Source: Begonia masoniana (lineage: Eukaryota; Streptophyta; Magnoliopsida; Cucurbitales; Begoniaceae). Taken from it: DNA of 64,000 nt. How positions within the stretch are numbered: position 1 is the stretch's first letter; every line of letters begins with the position of its first letter. Positions 1 to 10,773 of the stretch are shown here, piece after piece. Both the position numbers and the translations under genes were made by a program. The notes under the pieces were generated by a model, which had not been told where the DNA came from, ran no database searches, and saw nothing but the letters and a program-made list of their open reading frames with translations. The stretch lies in NCBI GenBank assembly GCA_022432975.1, contig CM039502.1, positions 20,175,228-20,239,227 on the forward strand. The letters run 5' to 3'.

Positions 1-1290
1 CTAATCGTGCAGTGTCAACCCGGCCCCCACCAGCGGGAGGATCTACGAACCGTACTCATAATCTTGAGAACATAATCGTGGTCCCACTCGTGGGCAAATC
101 GTCGCCATTTCACCCCGTCCCACATTTAACCATTCTTACTTACATTACATATTCTTATTTTATTTATTTAAATCATACTCATAAAATATTTTCGTATGCT
201 TTTGAGAAAAGTCATGATGCATGAACATGGGTGCACATAGAAAGACATACTATGGAAAATGAGTCATCTATCATAGATCATATCATAATGCTACTCTATT
301 CATCGTAACATAATTCTCAACCATTCATAATCATCAACAAACATCAACACTAATTTCCTAGTACCTTTGTGATGTAGGGACCTAATGGCCGGACACCTAC
401 ACACCCACTTACCTGGATTCCTTATCGGTATTGTGCCTTCTCTTTAAGTCTTTTCCACCTAAGACATTTCGCATTTCAATGTTAGAATCAATCCTAAATA
501 ATCCGAATTCAAAACTAGCGAAATTCCTAACTAAGGTAACCTCCTAAAATTCAACTTATCCTATTCAGGTATTTAATCGAATACCTTAAGTTCGTAACTT
601 AATCTCCAATAGCATTAATGGCATTTGTGTACAATAACCACCTGATTTAACATCAACAACATCCAAAATCCTATCATCAATGTCATCAATAAAACAAACT
701 CATAAATACTAATGTTACTCTAACATTGGAAAATCCTAAAATCACAACTCTAACTAATAAAGTTCGTAAACCGAAACTTGACGAATAAATCATCTAAGCT
801 TTACCTAGGGTTTGGAGAATAGAGGAAGAATCGATCGTTGATGGAGGAAGGATGGGCTAGGGGAGCAATCCGCGAAGAAGGCGTGAGAAATCGTCGAAGG
901 AGGGAGAAACATGAGGGAGGAGGGGAGTCGACTGAAGAGGATGCCGAAGAGAGAAAATGTGAGGGAGGGTTTTCTTTTTCTTATATATATATAATAAAAA
1001 TTAACTCTTAATTACAACTTTGCCACTCAGCCTAGTTTTCTCTCAAAACAAGCTAAACTCCGTTTTAGATCCTCAAAATTTTCTTATTCTACTAATCATC
1101 CCAAACAAATCCTCGGGATTCCAACAAAACTTCTCGCTCGCGAAACGGGTTTAAATTCCTCTATTCACGAAAATACTCTCAATGAGCGGAAACCCGAAAA
1201 CCACGGCGTTATGACTCCCCTTTTTCGTTCTATTCTACCTAAACCCTAAAATTTTCGACGTCCAAATTTCAATAAAATAATCATTACTTT
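1..1290 (-). repeat. Fragment of a long Ty3/gypsy-type LTR, cut by the window start
   Basis: No coding region is seen. Read on the minus strand the stretch has the layout of the other long gypsy LTRs in this window: an AT-rich U3 with TATA-like repeats near 985-995, a CT-rich leader, then a CCTAGGTAAAG step near 805, and later a tract resembling the solo LTR at 48830-50954 (the block around 408-425 'acttacctggattcct' recurs near 50417). The expected ...TTACA-type plus-strand end is not seen near 1290, so the fragment appears broken at the junction with the next remnant. The family assignment rests on layout and short shared blocks only. Confidence 0.5.
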
Positions 1291-1299
1291 AAAAGCAAA

Positions 1300-1815
1300 T
1301 TAACTCTGATTGGTAAATTTTGGGATAATTACCTGACCGAAAGTGAGAGTGTAGAATTCACGTCTAGCATGTAGCGTGTTTCTTACAGTGCTCATATCGT
1401 ACAGACCTAGCTCTGATACCATAATAGAAAGTGAAATGATATAATTCACTCCAAAAACTATCTTAATGAGTGAGGGAATCTCCCTCGTATTTATACAGAA
1501 CATTTACTTTTGGTTCTGTCGATTTAGAACAATACCCGTCCACACGTCTAGCGTAATCGGCGAGGACGAAGAAGAAATTTCAGGCACTACAATGAATGCT
1601 GAGACAGTATTTCTACCTGAAGCGAACCCAAGATCTCTTTTCTTTATTTTTTATCACCAATTATATTCTTTCCTTCAGTTTCCCACCGGCCAAACAGCTT
1701 CCCGCATCGCATTGAAAGAAAATTACCGAAAAATAATACCTGGGCGTTATGGCGGTGGCCATAATTCCAAGAAACAGATGAAGATTGTATTGAAAATTGC
1801 ATAGGAAACATAAGA
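1300..1815 (-). repeat. Degenerate LTR-retrotransposon remnant with primer-binding site
   Basis: On the minus strand a match to the initiator-methionine tRNA primer-binding site (TGGTATCAGAGC) lies at 1410-1421. Just upstream of it on that strand (1422 onward) is LTR-like sequence with a TATAAATAC box at about 1487-1495 and a conserved-looking leader. This is the order expected at a 5' LTR/PBS junction of a retrotransposon whose body would lie to the left, but no pol coding is seen there. It is probably an old copia-type remnant; the outer end at about 1815 is uncertain. Confidence 0.45.
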
Positions 1816-1828
1816 ATTACAGAGATGA

Positions 1829-2079
1829 TGAAGAAGGAGAAGGAGGAGAAGGAGGAGGAGGAGGAGAAGGAAAATGAGAAGGAGAAGGAGAAGGAGAAGG
1901 AGAAAGAGGAGAAGGAGAAGCAGGAGGAAGGAGGAGAAGGAGAAGGATAAGGAGAAGGAGGAAAAGGAGAAGGAGAAGAGAAGGAGAATGAGAAGGAGGA
2001 GAAGGAGAATAAGAATAAGAAGAAGGAGGAGGAGGAGGAGGAGGAGGAGAAGGAGAAGGAGAAGGAGAAGGAGAAGGAC
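1829..2079. repeat. Purine-only microsatellite, (GGAGAA)n-like
   Basis: About 250 bases consist almost only of A and G in GGAGAA/GAGGAG/GAAGGA units on the plus strand, with a few T interruptions. Arg/Lys/Glu-rich plus-strand and Ser/Phe/Pro-rich minus-strand reading frames across it are products of the repeat and are not proposed as genes. Confidence 0.9.
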
Positions 2080-2597
2080 AATTCTTCCCTTTAGCCACCT
2101 AGACAGTAGAAAGAAGAGGAATAAGGTAGACCCTCCCAGTAAGGCCTCCGCCGTAACACTGGGTTAGGAAACAAGAGGAAGTCCAGAGCTTCCACCTCTC
2201 GTCGGCGTCCACCATTACAGCCTCCTTCGAAAGACAGGTCGCTGGTGTGTTTGCTTGTCCGACTTTGACCTTGAGTGATGATCCCCAATCAAAATGGCGT
2301 CACTCCTTAGATTAAAATGCTCTCTAAAGCGGGAATCGTCAAGGAAATTACAATTTTAGGCCGGAGGCACGTGCCTGACTTGAATTTATTTATTGTGAAA
2401 TTCCAAAAGAACCCTCAATTTCCGGCTTCCCTCTAGGTTAGTTTAGTTTGCTCTTCCTCACCCTCTCGAACTTTCTCCTCTGCAACTCTCTCTCTCTACG
2501 CAGCTACTCGCGAAGGGAAGGGCGGAATAGCTTTTTAGATTACCGGCGGCGAGGCATTGGTATATTTTCTCTCTTCTAAGTTATTGCGTTGAAGATC
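2080..2597 (+). promoter_or_regulatory. Upstream region and probable 5' UTR of RRP46
   Basis: No gene is seen here. The last 150 bases before the RRP46 start (about 2450-2597) are CT-rich ('ctctctctct' near 2489), typical of plant 5' leaders. No convincing TATA box was identified. The exact transcription start cannot be placed from sequence alone. Confidence 0.4.
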
Positions 2598-5218
2598 ATG
2601 GAAATCGATAGAGAGGATGGGCGTACGCCAAACCAGCTAAGACCACTTGCTTGTTCCTGCAATATCCTCCATCGATCTCATGGCTCTGCCAGTTGGTCTC
2701 AAGGTTCTACTTCATTCTCTTGGCATTCCGCCTTCTAGTGCTAAACTCCAAAGCCCTTTTTGCATTACAATTGCTTTTGATTTTTGTAGGAGATACGAAA
2801 GTACTTGCTGCTATTTACGGACCGAAAGCGGGTACGCGGAAGAATGAAAACCCCGAGAAAGCTTGCTTTGAGGTTATTTGGAAGCCCAAAACCGGGCAAA
2901 TTGGTTAGCTCGCTTTTTCTACTGCCTTACTCCTACAGTTGCTGCGTATTATGGACGTATACTAAGTGAATTAGATTTTTTTTTTTTTTTCTATGTTATT
3001 CTTGTTCGTGTTGGCATTACCGTAGAATTTGCTCAACTTTTATAGAATTCGATTGGGTAAAGTATTTGTTGACATCATTTTTTGTTCTAAGAGGACTCTC
3101 GTCCTTTTACTCAATGCAATAGGGAAACTGGAAAAGGAGTATGAGATGATACTAAAGAGAACTTTGCAGAGTATCTGCATTTTGAACATCAATCCAAATA
3201 CAACCACCTCGGTGATAATTCAGGTGAGGTATGTTTATACTTCGAATATTTCATCTTATCTTTCTCTTGCTTTTTGGCGACCCTTCTTCAAAATTATTAT
3301 TTGAATACGTTAATATCATGACCTTTGTTTCAGTCAGAGTTATGATGCAGAAATTTGCAAAAGAACTAAAAATAATAATGATAAATACAAGTTGCAATTT
3401 ATTCTCTACATAATCTGCACTTCTAGTAGTTCCTTTTTTTTATTTTGGTTGCATTTATGCAAAAATTTATATATATTATTTTGACCATCACCATCCATGT
3501 CTACTCAGATTATACTTGCCAATATCTATTTTAATTTTAAACGGTATCTTTTTTTCTGGTAATGATTGACTGGAAGCCTGAGCATTTTGAGCTTTCTAAT
3601 GCCCTGATAAATTGCTTAAATGAGTTGATGGAATAAATCGGCTGTTGCATTGGAAGACTTAGCCTTTTTCTTAAGCTGTCCTATTTTTGTTTTAAATGCA
3701 GGTTGTTCATGATGATGGGGCTGTATCTTTGCTACACTAAATTTTCATCTATTCAGCTTAGGAGTTTCTCTAGGGTTATACTGTTTTGAGTTGAAGTTAT
3801 TGCTGAAATCTTTCCTTTACCTTTTATATCGATTTCTCTCATTTTCCGTTTAAAAAAAACGAGATGTTATTTTCCCTCTTGAAAGAAAAAGAAACAGATT
3901 TTCTTGTTAGCGTTTAGTTCAATTGCTGGCTTTCACGGCATTTTCATAACAGCTCGGGTTCTAAGGTAGTCTCTGCATTACTTCTTAGAAAATTTTACGC
4001 ACTGAAATGGCTTTGCTTTAACTTCATTTTCGTAAAAGCTTCTTCCCTGTGCCATAAATGCCGCATGTGCTGCCCTTGTAGATGCTGGAATTCCATTAAA
4101 GCACCTTGCTGGTAGTAAAAATTTATACAAATGTGCATGCTATTCAATTGATAATTTGACCCTTGCTGACCATGCTATGCTGGTTTATGCAGTTTCAATA
4201 TCTTGTTGTTTGCAAGCAAGTGGATGTGTAGTTTTGGACCCTACAAAAGCCGAAGAGCAGGTTATTAACCTCTTTTGTGTGATTACCTTTTCTTTCGCAA
4301 TTTTCAAGATGTATTGTCTATGCCAATCTCACTCAAACACTAAGACGGAAGACATTTTTGCTCTTTGGGACAAGTCAACCTCTCATTCTTGCCTATTTTA
4401 GCAAAACCACCCATCATAGCCTCCGCTAACCATTGGTTCTTAAGATACATTTTCAAAACACCTCTATCTATTGATGTGGCAATAAGTGCCGGATTTGGTA
4501 ATGCAAAAATTTTTCCACTATTTGTAGATAAAACGATTTTTGTTTTTACATTTGAATCCCAAACAATTCAATTTGAGGTCAATACACAAATTTAAGATCA
4601 TTTCTTCAATTTGCTCTCCATTTCTAAGTTTGTAGCTTTTGCAGTATCTTCATTGATTTTACCTACCAAATCCTCTTAATGAATATTCAAAACCTTGTTA
4701 TTACTTGGTTGTGAGTGTTGGTTTAGGAGTTGGAAATGGTAATTGGCAAGTTAATGAATTTTTCTCAGAATCTTTTTGTAACATTGCAGAAGATGAAGGC
4801 TTTTGCATATCTGGTCTTCCCAAACTCACCCATCTCTGTTATTCCCGAAGGATCATCACGTACCGAAGGTGAACCAATTGAAAATGGGCTCATAACTTCT
4901 GTGACTCAGGGTGTAATGCTAGGTACCTCTTATAACTAATGATCTTTAATATTTGATTTTGTCAGAGTTATTTAATAATAGAACTACTTTGTTGATCAGC
5001 CTCTTTTGGAATTCCCTCATTGTAGAAGAGCTTTTTTACCTCTTAAATGATCTGTGATATTGAGGTCTATTCTAATGCTTGCATAAATTTGTATTTAAGT
5101 GGAGGATTATGTTGACTGCCTAGAACGAGGGCGTGCAGCTAGTGCGAAAATGTCTGCTTTCCTTAGGAGAAGTTTGCTGCCCAAAGACAACCAAACCGAT
5201 TCATTCATTGCCAGGTAA
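2598..5218 (+). CDS. RRP46: Exosome complex core subunit RRP46 (RNase PH-like), 8 exons
   Basis: This subunit belongs to the six-member RNase PH-type ring of the eukaryotic RNA exosome, which processes and degrades RNA 3'->5' in nucleus and cytoplasm. Exons by GT-AG signals and by similarity to the remembered plant RRP46: 2598-2703, 2790-2903, 3123-3223, 3702-3722, 4039-4111, 4193-4260, 4790-4922, 5100-5218. They join without frame break to 244 codons plus TAA at 5216-5218, close to the usual plant length (about 240). The start [17 protein letters not shown] and the block [13 protein letters not shown] (about 38-50) mark RNase PH domain 1; [20 protein letters not shown] (115-134) ends it; the second domain holds [20 protein letters not shown] (165-184). 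Exon 4 is only 21 nt and encodes VVHDDGA. No stop or frameshift is seen, so the gene looks functional. Whether the protein is catalytic or structural in the ring cannot be read from the sequence. Confidence 0.93.
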
Positions 5219-6024
5219 TGGTTTTTAGTAGTCATCTAAAAGCAGTTCCAAAGGCCTTATGTAGGTCTTTTCATCTGGCACTTGCTACTCAAAACAAGTA
5301 ACGATCGACCGATTGGAAAGATCTAGTTCAATGCAATTCAAATTAGTCAACATTTTATATCTTCCGATGCAACGATAAGATTGTTACATGTAACAATTAG
5401 TTTCGTTGATTGGCTAATTAGTCACATTTTATTCATGAACTAGTTTGGATTAGGATTAGTGGTGGAATAGTTGTGCAATGACTCTTCCCAATACTATAGT
5501 TTTCTTCGAGGATTTTGCATCCACTTTTATGTTCCCTGAGTTGTTAATTTCGTTATATAGGTAAATATTAGAAAAGAATAATGTTTGACATTTTAAATTT
5601 ACCCTCTAATTCTCCGTTATGATGTGGCGCTTACGTGTCGTTGACTCATTAATTCATGTAATCTAAATATTTATTTTATATCGTAATAATTGTATCCATG
5701 AGTGAGAGATATACAATCTTCACGTCAAGGAAGTAGCATGCATGACCATAGTTGAAAGTAGAAATTATACTAATAGTATTCAATAGCAATAGAAGATGAT
5801 AATTTCCATAAGTAACAACTTCGATATCAATAGATGTTTTTTCAGGATCAATGATTTCAGAAGTTATTGAATAAATTAGATAGATTATCCATACTTAATA
5901 ATACTTCAATTTAACATTTTTATTGGTTTTTTCTTCGTTTAAAAAGGTTACCAAAAGGAATATTAATTTTAATTTTAATTTTAATAATAATCTAATGTAA
6001 TGTGAGTTTATTTTACTAAGAATA
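5219..6024. other. Intergenic region downstream of RRP46
   Basis: AT-rich sequence without a supported gene. The first 200-300 bases probably include the RRP46 3' UTR. No repeat with clear ends was found. Confidence 0.5.
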
Positions 6025-6032
6025 ATGTTACG

Positions 6033-7426
6033 TAGGGGTGTTCAAACCGAACCGGAACCGACGAACCGAACCGGAACCGATGAATTAGGTTCGGTTCGGA
6101 CCGGTTTTGAGCCACTGAAAACCGGACTTCGGTTTGGCATTTCTCAAAACCGGCTAATGCGGTTCGGTTTTCGGTTCAGATTGGTGAAACCGCTCAAAAC
6201 CGAACCGAACCGTTGTTGATTAAATTCAGTATTCACTGAAGAGTGAAGAGCGAAGCGAACGGCGAAGTCGCGAAGACCTAAATCCCGATTCATCAACTGC
6301 GACTGCGACTGTGACTTCGACGACTAGACACCCGGCAGACAAGAACGATCAGGTGAGGCGACGGCGACGGCGAGGCGACGACTCTACTCTCAGTCTCTGC
6401 TACGGGCTATCGAGTATCGAGTATCGACGACGACAGAGAGCACCGACGACACACGATCAGGCAACCGAATAACGATAACCGGGTATGTTGATGTTCTATG
6501 CTTTGCAGTTAGCTCGTTTTTGGAAATGATTTTGCAAAATTTGAAAAACTTTATCAGCTACATGAATTTCAAGACGGGATGCTAAATGCAGATAACTTGT
6601 GGGGATTTCTGGTGATTTGGACCATCTTATATTTAGTTGGTAAGATATATGTGAGGGCAATTGGATCAAGAGGAATTGACAACTTTCTTCTGATTTTCAG
6701 AAGTGGATGACACTCGTTAATAAAAGTGGGTACTCGTTTATTTTTTGTTGGGCTGTTCAAATTCTTACTTTTATAGACTTGAATCATTGAAATATGAAGG
6801 TCTTGTGCTGCTTTTGCTTGAGGAGTACGCGCTGCATTTCACTGCGCAGATTCATATCTTTAAGAGTCGGGCTTGGGAAATTTAAGGCAAATAAGAAGTG
6901 GAATGGCGTCTCTGAAAGCGAGACAGCAAATATTATAAGCAGTGGGAAATTCTTATGATGTTTGAAGGCGACAGATGAATAACTATCCTGCCCCGAGCAA
7001 ACTTTTCAGTCGGATTACAGAATTCTATCTGTCATTCGCCCTGCCCTTTCCTCATTGTGCTGAAGTTGATGGAAATTAAAGTTGTTATGCCATTGTTAAA
7101 CAAATTGATGAAAATGTGTAGAAAAGAAAGAAAGCGCGCAGGGCACTTTAATTGAGATTTTGTCCACCCAAAAACACTACTGAATTCTTTTATTTGACAT
7201 TTGATTCTAGGAAAGGAAATTATGTTGTCTTCAGAATATATTTTTACAAAAATAGGTTGTAGAACCGAAACCGAACCGAAACCGAACCGAAATTTTCGGT
7301 TCGGTTTAGGTTCGGTTTTGGTGTGCCCCAAAACCGGTTTCGGTTTGGCAAATCCAAAACCGAAACCGATCGGTTCGGTTTGATTCCTCCCCAAAACCGA
7401 ACCGAAACCGGTTTTGAACACCCCTA
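6033..7426. mobile_element. Non-autonomous hAT-type DNA transposon
   Basis: The element starts TAGGGGTGTTCAAA and ends with the complement, ...GAACACCCCTA. It is flanked by a perfect 8-bp direct repeat, atgttacg, at 6025-6032 and 7427-7434. Eight-base target duplications and TAGGGGTGT-like ends are hallmarks of the hAT superfamily. Both subterminal zones (about 6045-6215 and 7260-7410) are packed with CCGAACC/GGTTCGG units in both orientations, which fold on each other and are likely transposase-binding repeats. The interior (6240-7250) has GC-rich, leader-like sequence (6240-6470) and then ordinary AT-rich DNA. No BED zinc finger or hAT dimerisation coding is seen, so it must depend on a transposase supplied elsewhere. 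Confidence 0.88.
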
Positions 7427-7434
7427 ATGTTACG

Positions 7435-8029
7435 TATATTTTTTTAAAATATTTAGTGACGTGTCAAACAATAATAATTAATTTATTATATTAATTGTAC
7501 AAATTATTTTTTAACCGGTGGATAACAACTAAATTTTATTTGATTTAACTTGTTAAAATTGTCTAATATTAGCTAATTTATCATTAGTTTACTGATAAAT
7601 TAACTTTTTTTAATCATAACTAAGCAAATAATTTTTATAATAACTAAACTCTTTTAAGTGCTATTCTGAAAAAGAGTCAAAATAACAACATTAATTTTAG
7701 TGAATTAAAAGTATTATTTAATTTAATGAACTTGTATCCCTGGTCGGTAAAGAGAAGAAGCTAAAGCTAAAACTTGAAGTTATATTTCTAATTGTAAGTA
7801 ATTAATAAATTTAATTAAAAATTAAAATTGGAAGAGCATGCATGAGAGAGACTTGTCAATCTCTCCTTCCAACAGCACTTGAGATATGTTTCTTTTACGT
7901 CGTCGTGAAAGCGGATCCTCGTTTTCTGGAACTGAATTCCTATCACGCCGCCATTTTCACCGCTTCAAGCTCCGCTGTTTCACTTCTTTTCTGGGTAGTA
8001 TTATTCTGATCAAATCTGTGGGTTTCCGA
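7435..8029. other. AT-rich flank between the hAT element and the NPF pseudogene
   Basis: Nothing identifiable is seen from 7435 to about 7880. From about 7886 to 8029 the sequence is less AT-rich and may hold the former 5' end of the NPF transporter gene, but a clear start codon in frame with the conserved part was not found. Confidence 0.4.
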
Positions 8030-8227
8030 GAGGGCAAATTGAAGAGACGAAATCCAGAAAGGGAGGCTTCAGAACAATGCCCGTCATGATAGGTAAAACT
8101 AATCCCTCACTTTCAGCCTTGAGGCTGCTGATGGAGTTCTATGCGTCGCGCAGTTAATGAATCTTTTGAGAAGATTGCGAGCTATGGACTTGCACCTAAC
8201 ATGGTGTTCTACTCGAGGGAGGCCTAT
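8030..8227 (+). pseudogene. NPF (NRT1/PTR) transporter pseudogene, 5' segment
   Basis: Proton-coupled nitrate/peptide/hormone transporters of the NPF family share a start like KGG(L/F)RTMPFII followed by VNESFEK.ASYGL.PNM. Here 8030-8092 reads ...ETKSRKGGFRTMPVMI and is followed by a 61-nt intron (8093-8153, GT-AG). Then 8154-8227 reads VNESFEKIASYGLAPNMVFYSREAY. The reading stops at the TSD (8223-8227) of the LTR inserted at 8228 and resumes at 9121 with RLETAAAT. The best family match from memory is the NPF1 subfamily. No in-frame ATG start could be supported. Confidence 0.85.
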
Positions 8228-9115
8228 TGTCACACCGTCAAATTCTTGCCCGAATTTTCAACGAGTATGATAGCGCCACGTCCACGACTATGGCCAGCTC
8301 CTCCCCCAATAATACGAATAACAAAGAGAACACAAACATTTACGGGGAAATCCCCAACCCTCCTTATATTCCGAATACAAGAACTAGGAAACATTTTCTC
8401 TCCAATGGCACACCACAAGGCTCAAGACTCTCTTCCACGAAGTTGGATCCTCTTGGCTTGGTGGCTCAATGGTTCTATTTATACACATTTGGCCGCAGCT
8501 CTCTTAATGAGCAGAGTAAAAGCAAGCACTCAAATTAATACCTCCTATTCAATGAAATGTCCAAGTGCATGCTGACTGTTTGTTCCTCTGCTGCATCGAA
8601 GAAGCCTGGTTCGCTCCTCTGGTCCGCGCCCAGGCGTCTGGCGTTCGAGCCAGAGTGGGTCGCGCTCGCTTGCCCGAGCAGATGCGAACCCGCTCGTGCG
8701 AGCCCTTCCGACTTCTGGCATCAGATACGTGCGCCCCTCCGCCTTCGGCTTCGGTTTCAGGCGCCCCTTCACCTTCGTTCGGTTCGGCTTCAGGCGCCCC
8801 TCCACCTTCGTTCGGTTTCAGGCGCCCCTCCGTCTTCGGCTTCGGTTTGTGCCCAGCGAGCAGCTTCTGGCGTTTTGGGCCAGCGCCTATCTCCTGGCGC
8901 TTTGGGCCAGCGCCCATCTCCTCTGTCCAGCCCAGCACACCTCTGTTGGGCTATTTGGCGCCCGGCGCCCATAATCGACCACGCCACTCCAAGTGGCCCA
9001 GCCCGCGTGCTCCAAGTGTCCTGCCAACATTTTTGCACGCCTAAGGAGGTGTCCCGCCTCCTTTCTCGGGCCGTTGGCCCGTATTTTTATGCATTATGAG
9101 AAATGGGGCGTAACA
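8228..9115 (+). mobile_element. Solo LTR inserted in exon 2 of the NPF pseudogene
   Basis: The 888-bp unit begins TGTCACACCGTC and ends GGGGCGTAACA, with the 5-bp target duplication cctat at 8223-8227 and 9116-9120. Removing the unit and one TSD restores an uninterrupted NPF exon (SREAY|RLETAAAT). A TATTTATA box at about 8476-8483 on the plus strand suggests that the LTR sense is plus. The central part (8580-8980) is GC-rich with repeated 'ggcgcccctccgcctt'-like blocks, which give several overlapping spurious ORFs. No internal retrotransposon coding is present, so it is a solo LTR left by recombination, or a short non-coding element. Confidence 0.88.
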
Positions 9116-10079
9116 CCTATCGTCTCGAAACTGCCGCTGCAACAAGTACTCTCCTCCTCTGGTCTGCCCTTTCTAATGCCTTGGCCATTTTCGGAGCTTT
9201 CATGGCCAATTCTTATCGGGGTCGATTGCGGTTCATTGCCATCGGATCCTTCTCCAGCCTTCTCGCAAGTCTTTTGTTGATTCAATCCAATTTAATGCTC
9301 GATTTAGGTTCCGTTACGGTGATTTGCTCTGAGATTTTAGCTCATTCTGTAGGGGACGGCTGTTCTATGGCTGACCGCGATGATTGGAGAGCTAAAACCT
9401 TCACCCTGTTCGCCATCTGAGACAGAATGTAGGTCTGCTAATGCAGGCCAGCTTGTTCTGTTGTTCTCTTCCTTTGGGCTGATCTCCATTGGAGCTGGTT
9501 GCGTCAGACCTCGTTCTATAGCTTTTGGAGCTGACCAATTGGGTAGCCATGGAAGGATCTTGGATAGCTACTTCAACTGGTATTACGCCACCGTTGGAGT
9601 TTCTTCAATTCTTGCCCTAACTGTAATTGTCTATATTCAAGATAATTTCGGATGGGTAATAGGCTTTGGAATTCCTGCAATCCTCATGGATCTTGCTGTA
9701 GTAATGTTCTTGCTTGGCTCTTCCCTTTATGTCAAAGTGGGCCGAGCAAGAGCTTGTTCACTGCGTTTGTACAAGTTCTGGTGGTGGCGTTCATAAATAG
9801 GAAGCTGGATCTCTCTCAAATAAACTTCAATCAGAACTATCCCGGCCGAGACGCCAAATTTCGAACCCCTACCGATGATTTGAGGTCAAAAAACCAGTCT
9901 TCCATTAATACTCCCTTGAAGTTTCACGCTTATCCACCCTCTACAGGTGTTTAAATGGAGCTTGCATTGTAAGAAATGGCGAGAGGGATTTAAACCGAGA
10001 CGGCTCGATTTCAAATCCATGGAATGTATGCAGTGTTGAACAAGTAGAGTCGCTCAAAGCTCTCCTCAAGAGTCATTCC
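9116..10079 (+). pseudogene. NPF (NRT1/PTR) transporter pseudogene, middle segment
   Basis: Exon 2 continues at 9121-9264 (LETAAATSTLLLWSALSNAL..GSFSSLL). The next intron (9265-9352) starts with GCAAGT rather than GT and ends in AG. Exon 3 starts at 9353 (GTAVLWLTAMIGELKPSPC) and runs through QLVLLFSSFGLISIGAGC and DSYFNWYYATVGVSSILAL, typical NPF transmembrane blocks. A frameshift near 9740 moves the reading to SKSLFTAFVQVLVVAF. Another break near 9905-9950 precedes LNGACIVRNGERD. The exon is cut at 10079 by the copia insertion; the bases attcc at 10075-10079 are the target duplication and recur at 30754-30758. Confidence 0.9.
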
Positions 10080-10286
10080 TATTAGAACAGGAGTATTCAT
10101 TCATTTGGTTTTCTTTACTATTCATTTTTGGTTTCCTTTTTCATCGTAACTGCTTTGGATATATACATGTAAAAATGTTATCTTACATTTTAGAACAGTA
10201 GCATTTATTACAGCCATTTTTCGTCTTCTGCTTCTTCTTCTTTGTTTTTTCTACTATTCAGAAACAGTGAACTATGTTTCTCAACA
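10080..10286 (+). repeat. 5' LTR of the copia element
   Basis: It aligns along its length with 30539-30753. It begins TATTAG and ends CTCAACA directly before the PBS at 10287. The canonical TG start is not present (TA in both copies). Confidence 0.88.
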
Positions 10287-10379
10287 TGGAATCAGAGCCG
10301 GCTGAACTGACTTTACCTTCCCCTTCCACCCTTTTATCAACTTCCTCTGCTGCTTCTTCCTCCTAAATCAAACTTTAAC

Positions 10380-10773
10380 CACTAAATTCACCTTCACAAA
10401 TTATCTCGTTTGGAAGACTCAACTCCTCTATATTGTCACCGCAAACAGCATTGCCCACCTACTCGAAGCCATTTACATACCTCCTTCATTTCGGGACAAT
10501 CTCTCCCCTGAACCATATCTCGATTTTCTCATTTGGCAACGATACAACAGGCTTATCTTGAGCTGGACCTTCTCTTCAATGTCGGAGGACTTGCTGCCCA
10601 AATTTGTTGCCTTTACCACCGCCAGTGCAGTCTGGACGGCTCTGGCCACGCGTTTTGCTTCTTCCTCGCTGGCCTGCATCACTGACCTCCGAAATCAACT
10701 TCACTGTCTTTCTAAAGATAGTGTCTCGGCTGCTGCTTACAATCAGAAACTCACCTCTCTCTGCAACACCCTC
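10380..10773 (+). pseudogene. Copia gag, N-terminal part
   Basis: Conceptual reading gives LTKFTFTNYLVWKTQLLYIV, then WTFSSMSEDLLPKFVAFTTA, TALATRFASSSLACITDLRN and SKDSVSAAAYNQKLTSLCNTL, the gag (UBN2-like) pattern of plant copia elements. It is closely matched by the gag of the minus-strand copia at 43125-43511. The reading is cut by the gypsy insertion at 10774 and continues at 26814 (AAIGHSVPPQDQLLYFLGGL). Confidence 0.85.

Noticed and set aside
1644..2167. Ser/Phe/Pro-rich and Arg/Lys-rich ORFs
   Set aside because: Translations of a purine microsatellite.
8545..9099. Several overlapping ORFs of 80-180 codons
   Set aside because: They lie inside a GC-rich solo LTR bounded by a TSD, overlap on both strands and have no recognised domain.
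10075..10773. Copia LTR read as possible continuation of the NPF gene
   Set aside because: The NPF reading resumes exactly at 30754 with a repeated attcc, which shows that the sequence between is an insertion.
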